From an uncultured Prevotella sp. (GTDB lineage: Bacteria > Bacteroidota > Bacteroidia > Bacteroidales > Bacteroidaceae), in assembly GCA_905198745.1 (NCBI GenBank), contig CAJKDU010000054.1, forward strand, positions 1-12,359: a stretch of DNA of 12,359 nt. The letters run 5' to 3'. The notes beneath the pieces are model-generated. The model was not told where the DNA came from, made no database searches, and saw nothing but the letters and a program-made list of their open reading frames with translations. This document shows positions 6,609 to 12,359 of the stretch, piece by piece. A program made the translations under genes and the position numbers. Each line of letters opens with the position of its first letter. Positions within the stretch are counted from its first letter, which is position 1.

Positions 6609-6640
6609 TTTGGCGTTCACGCCTATTCTTTGTATCTTTA
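6609..6640 (+). promoter_or_regulatory. Promoter of the five-gene run
   Basis: TTTG at 6609-6612 and TATCTTTA at 6633-6640 (7 of 8 matches to TAnnTTTG) are 20 bases apart, the expected -33/-7 arrangement. Predicted transcription begins near 6645, about 25 bases before the ATG at 6671. Confidence 0.6.
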
Positions 6641-6670
6641 CGGCTGAATTGTCTTAATACATATTCAGTC

Positions 6671-7321
6671 ATGGCAAAACATATCTCTTGGTCGGACGAC
6701 TATTGGCTGTTGCTCATGCAACTATATCTTAAAAAGCCGGAAGGAGTGAAGCCTGTGTTCAGCAGGGCAATGATAGACTTGAGCCTGGAGTTGCACATAC
6801 CTCCACGCTTTCTCCACGCACAGATGTTCAGGCTCAGACAACTTGATACCCCTTACATAGAACATCTGTGGCGCACCTATGGCGATAATCCCAGGAAACT
6901 GCAGCGCGAAGTGAAGTTGCTTCGCCAAATGAATGGGTTCAATACTGCCGGAGGTTTCTACGAAGGTGTGCACACCAATGAGTCGTTTGAACTGGATTTC
7001 AAGCCCATTGATACCTGTCCCGATCTGCAGCCAGTGAAGCTGGTAATGATTCTTGAACTCTATTTCCGACTTACCCCCAACACCATGGTAAAGGAAACTC
7101 CAGAGATTGTGGAACTGTCACGATTGTTGAAGATAACTCCCTCGCGTGTGGTCGAGGTGATGCAACTATTCCAACAGTGCGACCCTTACCTCCAGCGCAA
7201 TCCGTTGGGTAACGACCCGTTGTCGAGGGAGTGTGCTGAAGTGTGGACCCGTTTCGTCAACGACAATTCCGACAGGCTCTCAGCCCTTGCCGCACAGTTG
7301 AAAGAATATTTCGTGGGATAA
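6671..7321 (+). CDS. Conserved-looking hypothetical protein with internal duplication
   Basis: A 216-aa soluble protein that I do not recognise: no signal peptide, no membrane helix, no catalytic motif. It appears to be built from two related halves, about 12-62 and 123-174. Each half has a hydrophobic helix ending in LYL or LYF, then a D/ELS..L.I.P segment (DLSLELHIPP and ELSRLLKITP), then a helix with M and Q residues ending in D-x-PY (TPYI, DPYL). The LS..L.I.P..V pattern resembles a helix-turn-helix core, so nucleic-acid or protein binding is possible but unproven. It is the first gene after a good promoter, 39 bases before the U32 gene. That suggests a link to the RNA-modification genes downstream. 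Alternatively it is a simple co-transcribed passenger. Confidence 0.7.
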   Translation: MAKHISWSDDYWLLLMQLYLKKPEGVKPVFSRAMIDLSLELHIPPRFLHAQMFRLRQLDTPYIEHLWRTYGDNPRKLQREVKLLRQMNGFNTAGGFYEGVHTNESFELDFKPIDTCPDLQPVKLVMILELYFRLTPNTMVKETPEIVELSRLLKITPSRVVEVMQLFQQCDPYLQRNPLGNDPLSRECAEVWTRFVNDNSDRLSALAAQLKEYFVG

Positions 7322-7360
7322 GCAGACAGCTACTTTGAAGACAACAACACAAGGATAATT

Positions 7361-8614
7361 ATGAACTACAACATAGAAGACTTTGAAATCATGGCGCCCG
7401 TAGGCTCAAGAGAGAGTCTCGCAGCCGCCATACAGGCCGGTGCCAATTCCGTGTATTTTGGAATAGGACAGCTTAACATGCGTTCCCATTCGGCCAATCA
7501 CTTCACCATTGACGACCTGCGTGAGATAGCAGCCACGTGCAACGAACACGGCATCAAGACCTATCTCACCGTCAACACCATCATTTATGGCGAGGACATA
7601 CAGACCATGCACGACATAGTGGATGCTGCCCATGAGGCAGGCATATCGGCTGTGATAGCAAGTGACGTGGCGGTGATGACCTATTGCCGCCAAGTAGGTG
7701 TTGAGGTGCATCTCTCCACCCAGCTCAACATATCCAATATCGAAGCGCTGAAGTTTTATGCGCAGTTTGCCGATGTGGTGGTGCTTGCCCGTGAACTAAA
7801 CATGACACAGGTGGCTGAAATCTACCGTCAAATCGTGGAACAGCAGGTGTGCGGTCCGTCGGGAAACCTTATCCGGATAGAAATGTTTTGCCATGGAGCC
7901 TTGTGTATGGCTGTGAGCGGTAAATGCTATCTGAGTCTGAACAATGCAGCCCGGTCGGCCAATCGTGGAGAGTGTATGCAGCTTTGCCGCCGCTCCTATA
8001 TAGTGACCGACCGCGAAACAGGTACGGAACTTGAGGTGGACAACAAGTACATCATGAGTCCCAAAGACTTGAAAACCATCCGCTTCATTGACCGCATGAT
8101 GAAAGCCGGTGTGAGAGTGTTCAAGATTGAGGGCCGTGCCCGCGGAGCAGAATATGTCTATACCGTGGTGAATTGCTACAAGGAGGCCATCAAGAGTGTC
8201 GTGGAGGATACGTTCACCGAGGAAAAGAAAGACGGATGGGACAAGCGCCTTGCTTCCGTGTTTAACCGTGGATTCTGGGACGGCTATTATCAGGGACAGA
8301 CCATGGGTGAATGGAACAGCAATTATGGTTCCAATGCCACGGAGAGAAAGGTCTACGTGGGAAAGGGCGTGAAGTATTTTTCAAAGCTCGGAGTGGCAGA
8401 GTTTGCCGTAGAGGCTTCGGAATTCAGTGTGGGCGACAAACTGCTCATCACAGGACCTACTACCGGCGTCATCTACCTCAATGCCGAAGAGATACGACTG
8501 GAACTTGATCCTGTGAAGACAGCACCCAAGGGCACCCACGTATCTATTCCCGTGCCTGCCAAGGTACGCCCCAGCGACAAACTTTTCAAACTTGTTAGTG
8601 TAGAACAACAATAA
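7361..8614 (+). CDS. U32 family protein, probable TrhP-type tRNA hydroxylase
   Basis: A 417-aa cytoplasmic protein of the family called peptidase U32. The U32 signature is exact: EMFCHGALCMAVSGKCYLS at about 174-192. Four cysteines typical of the iron-sulfur members are present (C182, C189, C205, C209, the last pair in RGECMQLCR). The N-terminal part (MAPVGSRESLAAAIQAGA) begins a TIM-barrel-like domain, and a small beta-rich C-terminal domain follows from about residue 330. Length and layout fit the YegQ/YrrO group, which hydroxylates U34 of tRNAs (TrhP, using prephenate), better than the longer RlhA group, which modifies 23S rRNA. Despite the name, these are now seen as RNA hydroxylases, not proteases. 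sufE follows after 17 bases, which fits a cluster-dependent enzyme. The family is certain; the RNA target is inferred. Confidence 0.88.
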   Translation: MNYNIEDFEIMAPVGSRESLAAAIQAGANSVYFGIGQLNMRSHSANHFTIDDLREIAATCNEHGIKTYLTVNTIIYGEDIQTMHDIVDAAHEAGISAVIASDVAVMTYCRQVGVEVHLSTQLNISNIEALKFYAQFADVVVLARELNMTQVAEIYRQIVEQQVCGPSGNLIRIEMFCHGALCMAVSGKCYLSLNNAARSANRGECMQLCRRSYIVTDRETGTELEVDNKYIMSPKDLKTIRFIDRMMKAGVRVFKIEGRARGAEYVYTVVNCYKEAIKSVVEDTFTEEKKDGWDKRLASVFNRGFWDGYYQGQTMGEWNSNYGSNATERKVYVGKGVKYFSKLGVAEFAVEASEFSVGDKLLITGPTTGVIYLNAEEIRLELDPVKTAPKGTHVSIPVPAKVRPSDKLFKLVSVEQQ

Positions 8615-8631
8615 TAATAACGATAAAGAAA

Positions 8632-9063
8632 ATGACAATCAACGAAGCACAAGATGAAGTGATTGAGGAGTTTGAAGGCTTCTCTGACTGGATGGACCGC
8701 TACCAGATGCTTATCGACCTGGGCAATGATTTGAGTCCACTTGACCCTAAATACAAGACGGAGAGCAACCTGATTGACGGATGCCAAAGCCGTGTGTGGC
8801 TGCAATGTGACTATGTGGACGGCAAGCTCGTGTTTTCTGCCGACAGCGATGCCCTCATTACCAAGGGTATAATAGCTCTTCTTATCCAGGTGCTCAGCGA
8901 ACACACTCCCGACGAAATCATTAATGCAGACCTCTATTTCATTGAACGTATCGGACTGAAAGACCATTTGAGTCCTACACGCAGCAATGGTCTCCTCTCC
9001 ATGGTCAAGCAGATACGCATGTATGCCGTGGCGTTCAAGGCAAAAGAAGCTGAGCAGAACTAA
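8632..9063 (+). CDS. sufE: SufE, cysteine desulfuration protein
   Basis: A 143-aa SufE. It accepts persulfide sulfur from the cysteine desulfurase SufS on a conserved Cys and passes it to the SufBCD scaffold for Fe-S cluster assembly. The acceptor is C51 in LIDGCQSRVW, at the same position as in the E. coli protein. The C-terminal SPTRSNGLLSM stretch is also conserved in SufE. No sufS, sufB, sufC or sufD is nearby, so this copy is separate from the core suf operon. It lies between the U32 gene (17 bases before) and an RNA methyltransferase (3 bases after), almost certainly on the same transcript. Confidence 0.93.
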   Translation: MTINEAQDEVIEEFEGFSDWMDRYQMLIDLGNDLSPLDPKYKTESNLIDGCQSRVWLQCDYVDGKLVFSADSDALITKGIIALLIQVLSEHTPDEIINADLYFIERIGLKDHLSPTRSNGLLSMVKQIRMYAVAFKAKEAEQN

Positions 9064-9066
9064 GAC

Positions 9067-9630
9067 ATGAGAAAACTCAAGACCATCGAAATGCACCGCT
9101 TGTCGGTAGACGAGTTCAAGGAGGCAGAGAAGATGCCGCTCGTTGTGGTGCTCGACGACGTGCGCAGTCTGCACAACGTGGGTTCTGTCTTCCGTTCGTG
9201 CGACGCTTTCCGCGTGGAGGCTATCTATTTGTGTGGCATCACGGCTACACCCCCTCAGCCCGAAATACACAAGACCGCCTTGGGTGCTGAAGACAGTGTG
9301 GCATGGAAATATTTTGCCACGGCCGACGAAGCGGTGGATAGCCTCCATCGTGAAGGCTATCGGGTGTTCAGTGTGGAACAGGTTGAAGGCAGCACGAAAT
9401 TGCAGTCACTCCACATCGACTCTGGCGAGAAGTATGCTGTCGTGTTGGGCAATGAAGTGAAAGGAGTGCATCAGAATGTGGTAGACAAGAGCGACGGTTG
9501 TCTGGAAATACCGCAGTTTGGCACCAAACATTCGCTGAATGTCAGTGTAACGGCAGGCATCGTCGTATGGGAGTTTGCCCGTCTCCGCATGATGGAAGCT
9601 AATCACAAGTTAGAAAGTAAAGAAGAATAA
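9067..9630 (+). CDS. SpoU/TrmH family RNA 2'-O-methyltransferase
   Basis: A 187-aa SPOUT-class methyltransferase that uses S-adenosylmethionine to methylate a ribose 2'-OH in tRNA or rRNA. The three SpoU motifs are present: motif 1 in DDVRSLHNVGSVFRSCDAF (30-48, with N37 and R43), motif 2 in VVLGNEVKGV (E130), and motif 3 in LEIPQFGTKHSLNVSVTAG (146-164), which forms part of the trefoil-knot cofactor site. There is no N-terminal L30e-like RNA-binding extension of the RlmB type; the protein is close to a bare catalytic domain with short tails. The target nucleotide cannot be named. The start is 3 bases after sufE and the stop is 11 bases before the phosphatase gene, so the genes are co-transcribed. 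Confidence 0.9.
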   Translation: MRKLKTIEMHRLSVDEFKEAEKMPLVVVLDDVRSLHNVGSVFRSCDAFRVEAIYLCGITATPPQPEIHKTALGAEDSVAWKYFATADEAVDSLHREGYRVFSVEQVEGSTKLQSLHIDSGEKYAVVLGNEVKGVHQNVVDKSDGCLEIPQFGTKHSLNVSVTAGIVVWEFARLRMMEANHKLESKEE

Positions 9631-9641
9631 AGACATAAAAT

Positions 9642-10925
9642 ATGAAAAGACACATTGTTATTGTAGTGGCAGCCCTGCTTTCCTTGGGTGCCATGGCACA
9701 GCAGTCAAGAACAGAGATAGACGCTGACCCCACCCTTGCTGGTAGCAATTACTTGGCCTATCCAGGTCCCAAGAAAGCGCTGACGCCCGCTCCCAAAGGC
9801 TATAAACCTTTCTATATTTCCCATTATGGACGTCACGGTTCACGCTATCTTATCGGCACCAAAGACTACGACAAGCCTCTGCAGGTGTTCCTGCAGGCCG
9901 AGCGCGACGGGAAATTGACGCCCAAGGGCAAGGAAGTGCTCCAGAAACTCAAGTTGATTTGCGCTGAGGCAAAAGGACGTGACGGTGAACTTACCCAACG
10001 GGGAGCTGAGCAACACAAGGGCATAGCCAAGCGTATGTATGAGCGTTTCCCTGAGGTGTTCAAGGGAAAGACCAACGTGGATGCCAAGAGTACGATTGTC
10101 ATTCGCTGCATTCTTTCAATGGAAAACGCATTGCAGCAGTTGCTCGTGATGAATCCTGAACTGCACATCACGCACGATGCCAGCTATCACGACATGTACT
10201 ACATGAATCTGGATGACAAGAAACTGCAGGACAAAAAAATGCCTAACAAGGCCAATATGGCTTATTGGCAGTTTGTGGCACAGAATGATCATCATCAGCG
10301 TGTGATGGCTGAACTCTTCAACGACACCAGTTATGCCGAAAAGAATATAGACTGCACATGGCTCTATCAGAAACTCTTCAAGTTGGCAAGCAATGTGCAG
10401 AGCACGGAACTGCGCCACAAACTTTCGCTCTATGACATCTTCAACAAGGACGAGATTTATGAGAATTGGCGTGTGCGCAACGCCAACTGGTATATAACCT
10501 ACGGACCTTCACCTCTGAATGGAGGCACACAGCCCTATTCCCAGCGCAATCTGTTGCGCAAGATAATCTCTGAAGCCGACAGTTGCATAGCTCTTCCGCA
10601 TCCGGGAGCCACCTTGCGCTATGGTCACGACACGATGGTCATGCCGCTCACCTGTCTGCTTGGCCTGAATGGTTTCGACAAGTCTATAGCCAATCTCGAC
10701 GATGTGGACAAACAAGACTGGTGTGATTTCAAAATATTCCCTATGGCTTGTAATATTCAGTTTGTGTTCTATCGCAAGTCTGCCAATGACAAGGATCCTA
10801 TCTTCAAAATACTTCTCAATGAAGATGAAGCCACACTGCCTATCCATACAGACATGGCTCCCTATTATCATTGGAGTGACTTCAAGGACTTCTATTTGAA
10901 GAAATTGGCTTCCTACAAGGAATAA
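9642..10925 (+). CDS. Histidine acid phosphatase (MINPP/phytase-like), secreted
   Basis: A 427-aa periplasmic phosphatase of the histidine phosphatase superfamily, branch 2. A signal peptide (1-19, cleavage after AMA) leads into the catalytic motif at 61-68 (HYGRHGSR), whose H65 would be the phosphorylated nucleophile. The C-terminal partner motif is YGHDT with H329 and D330, where D330 is the likely proton donor. Length matches bacterial multiple inositol polyphosphate phosphatases (about 425 aa). Those usually have RHGxRxP and HAE; here the residue after RHGSRY is Leu, not Pro, and the acid motif is HD, as in phytase or glucose-1-phosphatase. It probably releases phosphate from organic phosphates outside the inner membrane. 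It is the last gene of the run and has no obvious functional tie to the RNA genes. Confidence 0.87.
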   Translation: MKRHIVIVVAALLSLGAMAQQSRTEIDADPTLAGSNYLAYPGPKKALTPAPKGYKPFYISHYGRHGSRYLIGTKDYDKPLQVFLQAERDGKLTPKGKEVLQKLKLICAEAKGRDGELTQRGAEQHKGIAKRMYERFPEVFKGKTNVDAKSTIVIRCILSMENALQQLLVMNPELHITHDASYHDMYYMNLDDKKLQDKKMPNKANMAYWQFVAQNDHHQRVMAELFNDTSYAEKNIDCTWLYQKLFKLASNVQSTELRHKLSLYDIFNKDEIYENWRVRNANWYITYGPSPLNGGTQPYSQRNLLRKIISEADSCIALPHPGATLRYGHDTMVMPLTCLLGLNGFDKSIANLDDVDKQDWCDFKIFPMACNIQFVFYRKSANDKDPIFKILLNEDEATLPIHTDMAPYYHWSDFKDFYLKKLASYKE

Positions 10926-10928
10926 AAA

Positions 10929-11061
10929 TGGCTCTTCCGATATTTGGAGTGACACATGATATTGTGGTATCGGGTTAGCATGACGTGTGGGCTTAAAACC
11001 CGCTTTTCTGTTTGGGACTAACGATGACAAACAATCATCACTCCAAATTCCGGAAGAACCA
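10929..11061. repeat. 133-base imperfect inverted repeat
   Basis: Arms at 10929-10952 and 11038-11061 are complementary at 21 of 24 positions. Shorter pairings nest inside in register: 10957-10960 with 11034-11037, 10969-10972 with 11022-11025, 10975-10978 with 11018-11021, and an apical hairpin at 10987-11003. The whole could fold as one long interrupted hairpin. AAAAA lies immediately to the left and, after one base, to the right. No ORF is inside. It may be a 3'-end structure shared by two convergent genes, or a small non-autonomous mobile element. Confidence 0.7.
10987..11010 (+). terminator. Possible intrinsic terminator of the phosphatase operon
   Basis: A 5-bp GC-rich stem (GTGGG with CCCGC, one G-T pair) and a 7-base loop are followed by TTTTCTGTTT. 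It is the apex of the larger inverted repeat and lies about 60 bases after the phosphatase stop codon. Confidence 0.4.
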
Positions 11062-11062
11062 C

Positions 11063-11098
11063 AAAAAGATGGGGTCCAGTCTCACGACTCACCCCATC
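11063..11098 (-). terminator. Intrinsic terminator of the LRR gene
   Basis: An 8-bp stem GATGGGGT/ACCCCATC (11068-11075 with 11091-11098) is topped by a small internal loop and a second 4-bp stem (11078-11081 with 11086-11089) with a 4-base loop. On the minus strand it is followed by TTTTT (11067-11063). It lies 48 bases after the LRR gene stop. Confidence 0.8.
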
Positions 11099-11145
11099 AA
11101 TCCTCATATATACGAAAATTTGTATGCAATATAATTGTTTTATTA

Positions 11146-12258
11146 TTATTTCACCGCAATCTTTATAGAATCCTTACCTACTTTGGCGATAACTAATGAT
11201 TCGTTTACGGCATAAGAAGCTGCGACATTCGCTGCAACCGAAGAGCCGAGATACTTGCCTTCAGCAGCATAGAACTTCACCACTTCGCCATTATCAAGTC
11301 CAGAGAGAGTAACAATACCATCATGGGCAGAAGCCACAACGCCACGTGTTCTTACCATATTGATATTGGTACCATTATCCAAGTTAGCATTAATCCAATA
11401 CAGAGTTGCCTCTGCCTTATCAGATGCTTTATATCCATCTGCTGTAGCATAAACAGAAATATTATAGGCTGCAGAAAGAGATACTTCCCCATTTTCGCTC
11501 AGCGCATTAGACTTAATATCTGTATCAGTTATTGTATAATGATACTTTGCTCCTGTTGTTTCGCAAGCGAACATCAATTTGCCTGATTCGTAAGAGCTAG
11601 ATGGTGTCGAGCATTGAGTAACTGGCTTGTTATCTTCTCCTGTTTCGTCTGGATTCCAGGCATAGATATATTTATAATCAGATCCAAAGGAATCTTTATA
11701 ATCCTGTAGGTATTCTGTTGGAACCTTGATTATACTTGTCGTTGGTATATATAAGCCTGCGTAATTTGATTTACAATATTTACCTTCAAAATATACAGTT
11801 TCCAGATTTTGACAATCTACGAAGCAAAAAGCACCCAATGAAGTAACAGATGAAGGGATGGTGATAGAGGTTAAGCCTCTGCAACTAGTGAAGCAAGAAG
11901 CACCCAATGAAGTAACAGATGAAGGGATGGTGATAGAGGTTAAGCCACTGCAGTCCCAGAAGCAACCATCACTCAATGAAGTAACAACATACTCTACCCC
12001 ATCATTACCCTTAACCTTCTCTGGAATAATAATATCACCAGAATATTCTCCTCCCCTTTTAGGAAAAAGCGTAGCTGTCTTCGTATCAGATTCTAACAAA
12101 TAACGATAGCCATCAATCACCTCAAATTTTGGTACTTGTGCCATCGCACTACTCGTAGTCATGAGCATCAGAACTACCAACATAACAAAGCCTTTAAAAA
12201 GACTACTGGTTCCGCTTTTACTAACCAAGAACTTTTTTCTTAAAGTAAAATCTTTCAT
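11146..12258 (-). CDS. BspA-like leucine-rich-repeat surface protein
   Basis: A 370-aa predicted secreted protein. An extended N-terminus and hydrophobic stretch (about 24-36) end in a signal cleavage site after SSAMA (residue 40). Residues about 93-161 hold three 23-residue Treponema/BspA-type LRRs (LRR_5), with SLxxxCFxxCxxLTSITIPSSV as the pattern. Residues about 215-290 form a beta-sandwich-like domain starting at TQCSTPSSSYESGKLMF, often paired with these repeats in Prevotella. The last ~50 residues (GEVVKFYAAEGKYLG to DSIKIAVK) resemble a type IX secretion sorting domain. Relatives bind host proteins or other bacteria, so adhesion is the usual inference; the ligand is unknown. The gene is visibly more A+T-rich than its neighbours. 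It is convergent with the phosphatase operon and has its own terminator. Confidence 0.85.
   Translation of the reverse strand: MKDFTLRKKFLVSKSGTSSLFKGFVMLVVLMLMTTSSAMAQVPKFEVIDGYRYLLESDTKTATLFPKRGGEYSGDIIIPEKVKGNDGVEYVVTSLSDGCFWDCSGLTSITIPSSVTSLGASCFTSCRGLTSITIPSSVTSLGAFCFVDCQNLETVYFEGKYCKSNYAGLYIPTTSIIKVPTEYLQDYKDSFGSDYKYIYAWNPDETGEDNKPVTQCSTPSSSYESGKLMFACETTGAKYHYTITDTDIKSNALSENGEVSLSAAYNISVYATADGYKASDKAEATLYWINANLDNGTNINMVRTRGVVASAHDGIVTLSGLDNGEVVKFYAAEGKYLGSSVAANVAASYAVNESLVIAKVGKDSIKIAVK
11821..11953 (-). repeat. Near-identical 69-bp tandem repeats inside the LRR gene
   Basis: Bases 11821-11884 and 11890-11953 agree at 61 of 64 positions with a 69-base period, exactly one 23-residue LRR. 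A third, more diverged copy begins at 11959 in the same register. The DNA-level identity indicates recent duplication or gene conversion. Confidence 0.9.
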
Positions 12259-12286
12259 AATCGTCTCTATTTAAATCTTTTCTTCG

Positions 12287-12294
12287 CAAAAATA
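12287..12294 (-). promoter_or_regulatory. -7 promoter element of the LRR gene
   Basis: The minus strand reads TATTTTTG, an exact TAnnTTTG match, 28 bases before the ATG. No clear TTTG sits at the -33 position. Instead there is a dyad at 12303-12319 (TATCCC with GGGGTA on the minus strand) at roughly -17 to -33, which could be an operator. Confidence 0.45.
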
Positions 12295-12359
12295 CTACTT
12301 TAATACCCCAGTTCGGGATAAGAATAGTTCATAAAAGTTGGTAGTCTCACAAATATTTT

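Noticed and set aside
6006..6647. 213-aa rightward ORF overlapping the PAP2 gene
   Set aside because: Out of frame with a complete PAP2 active site; the Arg/Cys-rich translation is typical of a wrong frame, and it would cover the promoter at 6609-6640.
8473..9348. 291-aa leftward ORF
   Set aside because: It is antisense to the end of the U32 gene, all of sufE and half of the methyltransferase gene, all clearly real; it shows no family features.
10929..11061. Integron attC site
   Set aside because: The length and folding resemble one, but no GTTRRRY/RYYYAAC core sites are in the right places and no integrase or cassette array is present.

Overview
The window looks like chromosomal DNA of a Bacteroidales bacterium, most likely Prevotella or a close relative. 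The signs are Bacteroidetes-type promoters (TTTG about 20 bases upstream of TAnnTTTG), A-rich leaders without strong Shine-Dalgarno sequences, a DUF4294 protein, a BspA-like leucine-rich-repeat protein with a secretion-type tail, and a succinate/acetate CoA-transferase. This assignment is inferred from families and promoter style, not from a database search. I recognised no tRNA, rRNA, CRISPR array, transposase or phage gene.

Layout. Bases 1-389 hold no convincing gene. They start with a stretch of about 40 bases that is more than 90% A+T, followed by a dense cluster of DnaA-box-like 9-mers, including one perfect TTATCCACA and an exact 19-bp direct repeat. This is a candidate replication origin and the most interesting item here. 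Three genes then run leftward, toward that region: a GT2 glycosyltransferase (3117-2182) with its own terminator, then a papain-like (C1B) cysteine peptidase lipoprotein (2108-1053) and a HAD phosphatase (1037-390), which probably share a transcript.

From 3232 the genes run rightward. First is a secreted DUF4294 protein, with a promoter so close that its mRNA may be nearly leaderless. A 300-base gap follows, carrying three tandem copies of a ~22-bp repeat and the promoter of a CoA-transferase (4184-5692) that probably makes acetate or propionate by exchanging CoA with succinate. Next is a PAP2 phosphatase (5761-6591). A good promoter at 6609-6640 then starts a five-gene run with gaps of 3-39 bases: an unrecognised 216-aa protein with an internal duplication, a U32-family protein (probably a tRNA/rRNA hydroxylase of the TrhP type), SufE, a SpoU/TrmH RNA methyltransferase and a periplasmic histidine acid phosphatase. 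The middle of this run reads as an RNA-modification and iron-sulfur group.

The run ends in a 133-base imperfect inverted repeat (10929-11061). It abuts the intrinsic terminator of a leftward BspA-like LRR protein (12258-11146), whose gene contains nearly identical 69-bp tandem repeats. The last 100 bases are that gene's upstream region.
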